Part shown: positions 1 to 7,501 of the stretch, in pieces | How the letters are laid out: each line of letters opens with the position of its first letter | Position numbering within the stretch: position 1 is the first letter of the stretch | Assembly (NCBI RefSeq): GCF_003634825.1 | Contig: NZ_RBXD01000001.1 | Span: 124,001 to 188,000 of the forward strand | From: Flavobacterium sp. 123 | GTDB taxonomy: Bacteria; Bacteroidota; Bacteroidia; Flavobacteriales; Flavobacteriaceae | Direction of reading: 5' to 3' | Length of the DNA: 64,000 nt | Position numbers and translations under genes: made by a program | The notes under the pieces: generated by a model | What the model was told of the DNA's origin: nothing | Databases searched by the model: none | What the model saw: only the letters and a program-made list of their open reading frames with translations

Positions 1-1
1 G

Positions 2-1834
2 GGATATACTTTGGTACAAGGAAACGATTTATTAGTTCGAGATGGTTTTGTATGGCTAAAATCAATCGATCAACTCGAACGTGTTGATGTTATTATAAAA
101 AGATTGGATGACGAATGGTGTGATCCGCTTGAATTGCGAAGAGATTCTTTGCTGGGTATTCCCGGTTTATTACAAGTGATTCGTTTGGGAAATGTAGCTG
201 TTTTAAATCCTCCTGGAACCAGTGTTTTAGAAAATTACGGACTTATGGCTTTCATGCAAAATGCCTGTAAATTTTTACTCAAAGAACCTTTATTGATGCC
301 TTCTGTAGCTACCTGGTGGTGCGGACAAGCAAAAGAGTTGCAATATGTTTTAGAACATTTACCACAATTAATTATAAAAAAAACCAATCGAAAACAAGGT
401 TTCCGATCTATTTATGGGCGGTTGTTAAATGAAGAACAATTAGAAGACCTGAAAAAGCTGATTCAAAAAAGCCCCAAAGATTTTGTAGCCCAAGAAGAAG
501 TGAGTTTGTCGACCACTCCTTCTTTCATAAACGGAAAAATAGAACCCCGATATGCCGCCATGAGAGCATTTTTAGTCTCAGACGGTGACGAATATAAAGT
601 AATGCAAGGTGGCTTAACGCGAAGTTCTGCCGTAAAAGGAAAGTTTGAAATATCCAATCAATTGGGTGGAATTTCAAAAGACACTTGGATTATAACCGAT
701 ACGCCTACCGAATACCAAGAGAAAACAGTAGAACGCAAAAATGCCATCAATCAACTCAACAATTCGTTGACTAGCCGAAATGCTGAAAACTTGTTTTGGG
801 TGGGACGCATGTGCGAAAGAACGATGGCGCTCAGAAGTTTTCTGAAAATCATACTGAACCGACTCAACGAAAACGTGACGACCAAAGGAAATAAACAACC
901 TGATTTTCTAATTGTTTTATTAAAATCGCTTACACATCTCACCCAAACGTATCCAGGATTTGTGGGTAAAATAGCCAAGGATCAAGAAGAAGTTGATACG
1001 GAAGCCGTTTTAGAAAATCCAATTGCGGAATTACTTCTTTTGATTAACGATTCCAGAAAATCGGGTTCTGTCTGTTACAACGTTCAAGCTTTATTGAACA
1101 CCATCAATCAGGTGAGCGAAAAATGGAATCATGATACGCGTCGTATTATTAATTTAGTCGAAGACAGTCTCATTTCTCTTAAAAACACGAATACCAGCAA
1201 CATCAATCAGGTGAATCATGCTTTAGACAAATTGCATATTCGATTGTTTTCCTTTTATGGAAATATCTATGAAACGCTTCCTCGTGATAATGGTTTTTAC
1301 TTATTAGAAACCGGAAAAAATGTGGAACGAATTCTATCGCTGATTTCGGTTTTTCGATCTACTTTCAATTTCAAAAAGAATCATGATGAAGAAATTGTTT
1401 TAATGGAAGCGATTTTAGAAAACCACCATCTTTTAGCGCAATACCGAAATATTTACAAGTCACATTGGAGTTTAAAAGCGGTTATTAATATGGTCTTTTT
1501 AGAAAAAAACCTGCCTTATACGTTATCGTATTTATTAGATACGCTGTCGTATTACTTATCGAAATTACCAAAAACAATGGAACCAAATCGATTGAGTATT
1601 GCTGAAAAATCAGTTTTGGAAGCCAGTACAATAATCAAATTAATCGATGCCGAACGTTTGATACAAGTACAGGAAGAAACCCAATTTCGTCCTGAATTAG
1701 ACCAAACCCTTTCACAAGTATTTGAACTTATTTCTAATGTTTCAAATAACTTGGCAAGCTTGTATTTTAATCATTCTGTGATGCAACATTCTATTTTAAA
1801 TACTCTTGAAACTATTGATTCTGATGAAATATAA
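2..1834 (+). CDS. Circularly permuted ATP-grasp / alpha-E domain fusion protein (5' partial)
   Basis: The reading frame is open from the left edge, so the N-terminal part of the protein lies outside the window. The visible first ~250 residues match the C-terminal half of the circularly permuted ATP-grasp family (formerly DUF404/DUF407), with the stretches LLVRDGFVWLKS and GLTRSSAV. From about residue 258 the protein becomes an all-helical alpha-E domain (formerly DUF403), recognisable by AENLFWVGRMCERT. Such proteins are encoded beside transglutaminase-like proteins, and sometimes the Anbu proteasome-like peptidase, and are thought to make or modify peptide-like compounds. The true substrate is unknown. 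The gene overlaps the next one by 11 bp, which points to translational coupling. The family call is fairly sure; the function is inference. Confidence 0.85.
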   Translation, partial: GYTLVQGNDLLVRDGFVWLKSIDQLERVDVIIKRLDDEWCDPLELRRDSLLGIPGLLQVIRLGNVAVLNPPGTSVLENYGLMAFMQNACKFLLKEPLLMPSVATWWCGQAKELQYVLEHLPQLIIKKTNRKQGFRSIYGRLLNEEQLEDLKKLIQKSPKDFVAQEEVSLSTTPSFINGKIEPRYAAMRAFLVSDGDEYKVMQGGLTRSSAVKGKFEISNQLGGISKDTWIITDTPTEYQEKTVERKNAINQLNNSLTSRNAENLFWVGRMCERTMALRSFLKIILNRLNENVTTKGNKQPDFLIVLLKSLTHLTQTYPGFVGKIAKDQEEVDTEAVLENPIAELLLLINDSRKSGSVCYNVQALLNTINQVSEKWNHDTRRIINLVEDSLISLKNTNTSNINQVNHALDKLHIRLFSFYGNIYETLPRDNGFYLLETGKNVERILSLISVFRSTFNFKKNHDEEIVLMEAILENHHLLAQYRNIYKSHWSLKAVINMVFLEKNLPYTLSYLLDTLSYYLSKLPKTMEPNRLSIAEKSVLEASTIIKLIDAERLIQVQEETQFRPELDQTLSQVFELISNVSNNLASLYFNHSVMQHSILNTLETIDSDEI

Positions 1835-2690
1835 ATTAAAACATCAAACCATTTATACCTACGTAAATGCGGTTCATAATTACCAAAGTATTGTGTGCTT
1901 ACAACCGCAGAATTCTGCGAAACAAACATGCAGTAACTTCAAAATAGAGATTGAACCTAAACCTGCAAAAATTTATAGTCGGAAGGATTTTTTCGGAAAT
2001 ACTTTGCATTATTTTTCGCTTCATGAATCGCATAAATCACTGAAAGTTCTAGTATCTAGCGACATTGAAGTTCTTAATGATATTATTCAGCCTTTAAATC
2101 CGATTAGCTGTGAAGACGCACGGAAAAAATTCCAAACAGATCATGCGCTCAAAATTGAAGTCTTACAATATCAATTGCCAAGCCAGTTCATACAATGGGA
2201 CGAGGAAATAATTGCTTTTGCGCAAAGTTGTCTCCTTCCTGATATTTCGCTTTTCGAAGGGATTTTAAATTTAATCAAAAAAATATACACCGAATTCCAA
2301 TTCAAATCTGGTTCAACAAATATCAATACTCCACTAAAAACGGTTTTAAAAGAGAGAAAGGGAGTTTGTCAAGATTTTTCACATTTGGCGATTGCTAGTT
2401 TGAGAAGTGTTGGTATTCCTGCTCGATACGTAAGTGGCTATATTGAAACTTTACCGCCAAAAGGCAAAGTAAAACTTGAAGGTTCTGATGCGTCACACGC
2501 ATGGATCTCAGTCTATATTCCAGAAATGGGTTGGTGTGAATTTGACCCAACTAACAATATGATTCCGCAACAAAGACATATTGTAACTGCTTATGGAAGA
2601 GATTTTGCTGATGTATCCCCGCTTAAAGGAATCATTTTTAGTTCCGGAGAACATAAAGTAAAAGTTGAAGTTGATGTAATTCCAGTCTAA
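1824..2690 (+). CDS. Transglutaminase-like cysteine protein
   Basis: This 288-residue cytosolic protein has an N-terminal beta-rich domain (about 1-85) typical of bacterial transglutaminase-like proteins, followed by the papain-like core. The catalytic triad is visible: Cys182 in KGVCQDFSH, His225 in DASHAWISV and Asp241 in CEFDPTNN. I chose the ATG at 1824 because the family begins with a strand like MKYKLKHQTIYTY; a TTG at 1806 would add six residues. The gene overlaps the ATP-grasp/alpha-E gene by 11 bp, the usual partnership for this family. Whether it acts as a peptidase, an amidase or a crosslinker cannot be read from the sequence. Confidence 0.9.
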   Translation: MKYKLKHQTIYTYVNAVHNYQSIVCLQPQNSAKQTCSNFKIEIEPKPAKIYSRKDFFGNTLHYFSLHESHKSLKVLVSSDIEVLNDIIQPLNPISCEDARKKFQTDHALKIEVLQYQLPSQFIQWDEEIIAFAQSCLLPDISLFEGILNLIKKIYTEFQFKSGSTNINTPLKTVLKERKGVCQDFSHLAIASLRSVGIPARYVSGYIETLPPKGKVKLEGSDASHAWISVYIPEMGWCEFDPTNNMIPQQRHIVTAYGRDFADVSPLKGIIFSSGEHKVKVEVDVIPV

Positions 2691-2785
2691 TAATTTTTAA
2701 AAAACAAACTCATAAAAAAAAGCACCCCCTACTAACGGCTCGAAAAGCATCGATTATAGATCAGAATACAGCAAATGCTTTATTT

Positions 2786-3604
2786 ATGGAAATTATGGAA
2801 TCAGAAATACCGCTTGGTTATCAACAAGCTAATTGCCATAATATTTCGCATTACATAAGTTTGCTATTTGAATCTAAAGGGTATTCTTGTGCCAAAATTT
2901 GGGCATTTGCGCCTGTAATTTACTCCGTATCTAGTTCAAAATTAATTTCGTTTACAGATAAAAAAAAACTATCTCCAAACGGAAAAATTGACTGGGGTTA
3001 TCATGTTGCTCCAATATTACAAGTCAAAATTGGAAATAAAGTTCGCAAAATGGTTATTGACCCAAGCCTGTTCCCGAGAGGTCCTGTTCGATATAGAACT
3101 TGGTTAGGAAAACTCAAAACCAGAAAACTTATTTATCTGATTATGGATTCTGATTGGTATTTATTTAATTCCTCAATTATTCCTAATTCTCAGTTCCAAA
3201 TTAATTCTGATGAGGATTTACATCATCTAAATAAACCAAATCTAAAATTACCTGAATCCTTTTCTAATAAATTAATTACTGATTTTTTCAAATATGAAGA
3301 AGATTGCAAAAATAATCATTGGGTAGAAAAAGGACTTGCTATCAATGAAACCGCAATTGAGTTCTACAATACCGAAATCAAACCCATACTCAGTTTGGGT
3401 TCACAAAAAGAATTAATAAATGATTATAAAAATTTAGTGGGAAATGTTTTCAATTTTGAAACCATATTTAGAGATGAAATGTGGAATTACGAAATGAATA
3501 TGGAATTTCAAAATAAGCACCAAATCATAATTGCAAAATACCGAGTAATTTATGCTTCTAATGTTTTGAAATGGCAAGAATCTTTGGCGAAATTAAATAA
3601 ATAG
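2786..3604 (+). CDS. Protein-glutaminase-like deamidase domain protein, probably 5'-truncated
   Basis: The first ~105 residues resemble the Chryseobacterium protein-glutaminase domain, an enzyme that deamidates glutamine side chains in proteins. The candidate triad is Cys17 (ANCHNISHYI), His73 (WGYHVAPIL) and Asp92, within VIDPSLFPRGPV. The remaining ~165 residues are not recognised. No signal peptide is visible, although the characterised enzyme is secreted with a propeptide. The frame stays open upstream of the ATG, and the codons just before it (about 2744-2785, reading ARKASIIDQNTANALF) look like a continuation of the domain, yet no ATG, GTG or TTG occurs there. This suggests a lost 5' end or an unusual start. 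It follows the transglutaminase-like gene by 95 bp. Confidence 0.6.
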   Translation: MEIMESEIPLGYQQANCHNISHYISLLFESKGYSCAKIWAFAPVIYSVSSSKLISFTDKKKLSPNGKIDWGYHVAPILQVKIGNKVRKMVIDPSLFPRGPVRYRTWLGKLKTRKLIYLIMDSDWYLFNSSIIPNSQFQINSDEDLHHLNKPNLKLPESFSNKLITDFFKYEEDCKNNHWVEKGLAINETAIEFYNTEIKPILSLGSQKELINDYKNLVGNVFNFETIFRDEMWNYEMNMEFQNKHQIIIAKYRVIYASNVLKWQESLAKLNK

Positions 3605-3634
3605 TATAGTCGAGACATGCTTTTTATAAGAAAT

Positions 3635-3668
3635 AAAAAAGGTTTAGAAATTAATCTAAACCTTTTTT
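3635..3668. terminator. Bidirectional intrinsic terminator
   Basis: A 14-bp perfect stem (AAAAAAGGTTTAGA with its complement) closes a 6-nt loop and is flanked by A and T runs. It lies between two convergent genes and can end transcription from both sides. Confidence 0.85.
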
Positions 3669-3673
3669 AATAT

Positions 3674-5131
3674 TTACAATTTATTGATAAAACTACCGTA
3701 AATATCTTTGAATTGATATCCTTCAGAAAAACGATCTTTGCTCAATTTTTTATATTCAACTAGCCCCCAAAGAATAAATTCTTTCATAAAAAACGTATCT
3801 TCTTTTTTAATTTCTGGCTGGTATTTTTTGATTAAAACCTCTAGAGGTACAATACTTCCTAAGATTTTTTGGTACTCCTCATCAGAACAATCATCTAATA
3901 ATTCAAATCCGCTTTCCGCAAAAAACCATTCGACAATATCCGTATAAGGATTTTTCTCTCCTTGTTTTTCTAATTTTTCAATTTTCGGAAAATAAGCTGG
4001 GAAGAACGTATGAATGGCGTCGCCAATTAAATGCTGTGCTACAAGAGCTGCACCTTCCTGTTCTCCTTCATAAACTAATTCCACTTTACCTGTAATAGAA
4101 GGAATTATTCCCATGAAATCAGACAATCGTAAAGTAGTTTTATCTTCTCCTGATTTCAAGGCACGACGTTCAGCTGTACTTAATAAATTTTCAAAAGCAG
4201 TAATACTTAATCGCGCACTTACTCCGCTTTTATGATCAATAAATTCACTTTCTCTAGCTTCAAAACTAATTTGTTCCAATAAATCTTTTGCCAATGAAGG
4301 AACATAAACTAAATCACTTTGCAATACATCTAGCTTAGCTTCCTGCTCCGTAATTGTTCTAGCGATTTTTATAGTTTCTGGATAATGTGTCAGAATTTGG
4401 GAACCAATTCTATCTTTTAATGGTGTTACAATACTTCCACGGTTGGTATAATCTTCTGGATTTGCAGTGAATACAAATTGCATGTCAAGTGGCATTCTGA
4501 TTTTAAATCCTCTGATTTGAATATCTCCTTCTTGCAGGATATTGAATAACGCAACTTGAATTCGAGCTTGCAAATCTGGCAATTCATTGATAACAAAAAT
4601 ACAACGATTCGCTCTTGGAATCATCCCAAAATGGATGACGCGATCGTCTGCATAGGATAGTTTTAAATTGGCAGCTTTTATAGGATCTACATCACCTATC
4701 AAATCTGCAACAGTAACATCTGGAGTAGCTAATTTTTCATAAAAACGATCGCTTCGATGCAACCAAGAAATCGGAGTGTCATCCCCTTTTGCAGCAATAA
4801 TTTCTTTAGCAAATCGCGAAATAGGTTTCAAAGGATCATCATTAATTTCTGAACCGCTCACATACGGAATGTATTCATCTAGCAATTCAATCATTTTTCG
4901 AGCCAATCGAGTTTTGGCTTGACCACGAAGACCTAATAAATTGATATTATGACGGGATAAAATAGCGCGTTCTAATTCAGGAATTACGGTATTTTCAAAG
5001 CCATAAACGCCTTCAAAAGTTTTGATTCCTGATTTTATTTTTTCTCTAAGGTTAGCCCGCAATTCATCCTTAATACTTTTACTTTCGTAACCCGCTTTTT
5101 TTAATTCGCCAAGTGTGTGTATGTTGTTCAT
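3674..5131 (-). CDS. AAA+ ATPase, magnesium-chelatase subunit I / MoxR-like
   Basis: This 485-residue cytosolic AAA+ protein has a Walker A motif GLRGQAKT at about 67-74, a Walker B-like segment IFVINE at 178-183 (Asn where Asp is common) and a sensor-1 Asn224 in FTANPEDY. The arrangement resembles magnesium chelatase ChlI/BchI and MoxR ATPases. No chlorophyll genes are present, so this is not a chelatase for that pathway. The next gene on the same strand (upstream in transcription, 5280-6398) encodes a VWA-domain protein, the standard partner of such ATPases. Together they probably remodel a protein or insert a metal into a target that I cannot identify. The two genes are separated by 148 bp holding a repeat element. 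Confidence 0.85.
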   Translation of the reverse strand: MNNIHTLGELKKAGYESKSIKDELRANLREKIKSGIKTFEGVYGFENTVIPELERAILSRHNINLLGLRGQAKTRLARKMIELLDEYIPYVSGSEINDDPLKPISRFAKEIIAAKGDDTPISWLHRSDRFYEKLATPDVTVADLIGDVDPIKAANLKLSYADDRVIHFGMIPRANRCIFVINELPDLQARIQVALFNILQEGDIQIRGFKIRMPLDMQFVFTANPEDYTNRGSIVTPLKDRIGSQILTHYPETIKIARTITEQEAKLDVLQSDLVYVPSLAKDLLEQISFEARESEFIDHKSGVSARLSITAFENLLSTAERRALKSGEDKTTLRLSDFMGIIPSITGKVELVYEGEQEGAALVAQHLIGDAIHTFFPAYFPKIEKLEKQGEKNPYTDIVEWFFAESGFELLDDCSDEEYQKILGSIVPLEVLIKKYQPEIKKEDTFFMKEFILWGLVEYKKLSKDRFSEGYQFKDIYGSFINKL

Positions 5132-5187
5132 CTATTTTTTTTATTGAAATTGTTATTGCTATTGACATTGATATTGTTTATTGCAGT

Positions 5188-5275
5188 TTGCGTTAGGGAT
5201 AGAAGTGGAAATCCATTTTTTCTTTTTTCAGAAAAAAAGATTGAAACGAATAGCCCGACCCTTGTGGGAACGCCC
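5188..5275. repeat. Dispersed intergenic repeat, copy 1 (~88 bp)
   Basis: The ends read TTGCGTTAGGGATAGAAG and AGCCCGACCCTTGTGGGAAC, and the centre forms an A/T-rich hairpin (TTTTTTC with GAAAAAAA). The same ends flank a different hairpin at 61902-61990 in the opposite orientation. It lies in the gap between the AAA+ and VWA genes. The conserved ends with a variable centre indicate a dispersed repeat family rather than coding sequence. Confidence 0.8.
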
Positions 5276-5279
5276 AAAA

Positions 5280-6398
5280 CTATTTTATTCTTTTCTTTCT
5301 GTTAGTTTCATAATCCTCAAAAATCATTTCACCTAAACCTTTCAAACCGGTATAAAATGCTTTTCCTTGATTTGCCTCAGTAAATCTATTTACAAATTTT
5401 TGTAAATAAGGATCATTTGCAATCATGAACGTAGTTATAGGAATATGTAATTTTCGAGCTTGTTGCGCTTGAGTATAACATTTGTCTACAATATATTCAT
5501 CAAGACCATTGCTATTCATATAATAAGAACCATCTTTTTCACGAACACAGCTAGGTTTACCATCTGTAATCATGAAAATTTGTTTGTTTGTATTTCTCTT
5601 TCTACGAAGCAAATCCATAGCCAGTTGTAATCCCGCAACCGTATTAGTGTGGTAAGGTCCGACTTTTAAATACGGTAAATCACTGATAGATATTGTCCAA
5701 GCATCATTTCCAAAAACTAAAATATTTAAAGTATCTTTTGGATAGCGCGTTGTAATTAATTCAGCTAAAGCCATTGCGACTTTTTTGGCAGGTGTAATTC
5801 GGTCTTCTCCATACAAAATCATACTGTGACTTATATCAATCATCAATACAGTACTCATTTGGGATTTATACTGGGTTTCTTCAACAACCAAATCATTTTC
5901 TGTAAGTATAAAATCAGCAACACCATTATTGATTTGGGCATTACGCAAGCTTTCGGTCAAAGAAATTCGTTCCAATCCATCACCAAAATGAAATTCACGG
6001 AATTCGCCCGTATGTTCATCTCCGTTTCCTACATGTTTTGTTTTGTGATTTCCAGTTCCAGAACGTTTTAGATTTCCAAAAATAGTGTCCAATGCTTGTT
6101 GTCTAATCGCACGTTCAGTCTTGGCAGTAATTCCAATTCCTGAAGTTCCATCGTCTTTCAGTTCTTCACGGATATAGCCTTTTTTCTTTAAATCTTCAAT
6201 GAAATCATCAATGGTGTAGTGTTCATCCGTGAGTTTATATTCTTTATCTAATTCACGCAACCAATCAATAGCTTCATCAAAATCTCCTGAAGTATGTGTG
6301 ATTAATTCTTTGAAAATACCAAAGAGTTTGTCAAACGGAGACTGGAATGGCGCTTCGTATTGCTTGAAATAAAATCCTTTTCTATTATCTTTTTCCAT
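5280..6398 (-). CDS. VWA-domain protein, partner of the AAA+ ATPase
   Basis: This 372-residue protein carries a C-terminal von Willebrand factor A domain from about residue 180. The metal-ion-dependent adhesion site is visible as DISHS (Asp188, Ser190, Ser192), with a later TDGKPS element. The N-terminal ~170 residues are helical and charged, and no signal peptide is present, so the protein is probably cytosolic. VWA proteins of this kind act with MoxR or ChlI-like ATPases, and the AAA+ gene lies directly downstream. The target complex is unknown. Confidence 0.82.
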   Translation of the reverse strand: MEKDNRKGFYFKQYEAPFQSPFDKLFGIFKELITHTSGDFDEAIDWLRELDKEYKLTDEHYTIDDFIEDLKKKGYIREELKDDGTSGIGITAKTERAIRQQALDTIFGNLKRSGTGNHKTKHVGNGDEHTGEFREFHFGDGLERISLTESLRNAQINNGVADFILTENDLVVEETQYKSQMSTVLMIDISHSMILYGEDRITPAKKVAMALAELITTRYPKDTLNILVFGNDAWTISISDLPYLKVGPYHTNTVAGLQLAMDLLRRKRNTNKQIFMITDGKPSCVREKDGSYYMNSNGLDEYIVDKCYTQAQQARKLHIPITTFMIANDPYLQKFVNRFTEANQGKAFYTGLKGLGEMIFEDYETNRKKRIK

Positions 6399-6465
6399 AG
6401 AAAATAAATTTACATCATTTTAAAATGTAGTTCAAACAAACGTTTATTAATTTTTAGTTAAAAAC

Positions 6466-6846
6466 TCAATAAAATGATCCATCTACATAAAACCAACTTC
6501 CGTTTTCGAAGACAAAAGTGGAGTCTTCATGATGAATTTGGTTATTTCCGTTGCTATCTATAAAATAGGCCTTGAATTCTACGGTGTTTTCTGTAGCCTT
6601 AATAATTTCTAGTTTCAACCATTTATTGCTTACCGACCAATTCAAAATATCAGATTTCAAATGGTATTTTCTTTCTGAAACATGAGTAGTTTCAACTAAA
6701 TAATCGACGGCATGAGTAACATAAGCAACATATCTGGAACGCATCAAAGCTTCCGCAGTTGGCGCTTTTTTGGTTCTATTTACAAAAGGCTCACAACAGT
6801 CTAAGCTATTTTTTTGTGAACCACAGTAGCATTTATTTTGTGCCAT
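6466..6846 (-). CDS. YchJ family protein (SEC-C motif)
   Basis: This small protein of 126 residues begins with a zinc-binding SEC-C-like knuckle (Cys6, Cys8, Cys17, Cys18 in CYCGSQKNSLDCCEP). The following domain contains PTAEALMRSRYVAYV, a signature of the YchJ/UPF0225 family with an NTF2-like fold. The biochemical role of the family is not established. It is encoded just downstream of two small genes on the same strand, and the gap to the gene at 6853 is only 6 bp, so co-transcription is likely. Confidence 0.85.
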   Translation of the reverse strand: MAQNKCYCGSQKNSLDCCEPFVNRTKKAPTAEALMRSRYVAYVTHAVDYLVETTHVSERKYHLKSDILNWSVSNKWLKLEIIKATENTVEFKAYFIDSNGNNQIHHEDSTFVFENGSWFYVDGSFY

Positions 6847-6852
6847 TTCAAA

Positions 6853-7080
6853 TTAAATTTGACCGTCAAGTGCAATAATTTTTTGATGCAATTGATTCAA
6901 CAATACTTGATATTTACTAATTTCAATTAAATCTTCATCATCTTCAAGAAAATCAAGTAATTCATCTAATTCTTCACTTACTTCAACTAATTTATTGTTT
7001 GCTTCTTTTCCGTTTCTATTCGCAATCAAATCAATTATTTCTTGAACCCCTTTTTTGAGATCTGTAAATTTATCTTCCAT
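6853..7080 (-). CDS. Small acidic helical protein, unknown function
   Basis: This 75-residue protein is strongly acidic and predicted to be helical throughout, with a run ELDELLDFLEDDEDLIEI in the middle. It has no Cys, no signal peptide and no membrane segment. I do not recognise a family. It starts 15 bp downstream of a 49-residue basic protein gene and ends 6 bp before the ychJ-like gene, so the three appear to form one transcript. The compact spacing and protein-like composition support a real gene. Confidence 0.6.
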   Translation of the reverse strand: MEDKFTDLKKGVQEIIDLIANRNGKEANNKLVEVSEELDELLDFLEDDEDLIEISKYQVLLNQLHQKIIALDGQI

Positions 7081-7095
7081 ATTTAATTGTATTTA

Positions 7096-7245
7096 TTATT
7101 GCTCTGAAGCTTTACTATCATTAAACTTTTTCGCTATTTGTTTTAATTTTTCCTTACGAAGAATTTCTGCTTGCTTGACTTTATCCTGCGCTTTGTGCAA
7201 TTTATCGTTATGCTTTTTAATATTTCTTTCGTTATTTCTGCCCAT
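7096..7245 (-). CDS. Small basic helical protein of 49 residues
   Basis: The minus strand encodes MGRNNERNIKKHNDKLHKAQ and continues as a Lys/Glu-rich helix to a TAA stop at 7096-7098. The protein is 49 residues long, very basic and free of Cys, and could form a coiled coil or bind nucleic acid. The composition (heptad-like charged helix with alternating K and E) is that of a translated gene. It lies 15 bp upstream of the acidic 75-residue protein gene on the same strand. The longer plus-strand frame over this region (7055-7336) is a hydrophobic antisense shadow. Confidence 0.6.
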   Translation of the reverse strand: MGRNNERNIKKHNDKLHKAQDKVKQAEILRKEKLKQIAKKFNDSKASEQ

Positions 7246-7501
7246 AATTAACTTTGTTATTCTTCTTAGAGTTTTGACAAAGATAAAAATTAGTTTAGCT
7301 ATTCCCTTGTTATTAAAGAGAAAACGATGGGTTTAAGAAATTCTTCAAAATGAGTTTTAAATAATTCTTTAAAATTGATAGTTAATTTAAATAAAAATAG
7401 TTAATTTTAAAATTATAATCGAAAATGAAATACAGATAATTTAAAATAAACGTATATTATCCATACAACTCGCTTAGCCCCGAAGCCTATCAAAACAATA
7501 A

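Noticed and set aside
7055..7336. Plus-strand frame of 93 residues antisense to the small minus-strand genes
   Set aside because: Its composition is hydrophobic and Leu/Ser-rich as expected for the shadow of Lys/Glu-rich genes, and the minus-strand gene at 7096-7245 explains the region better.
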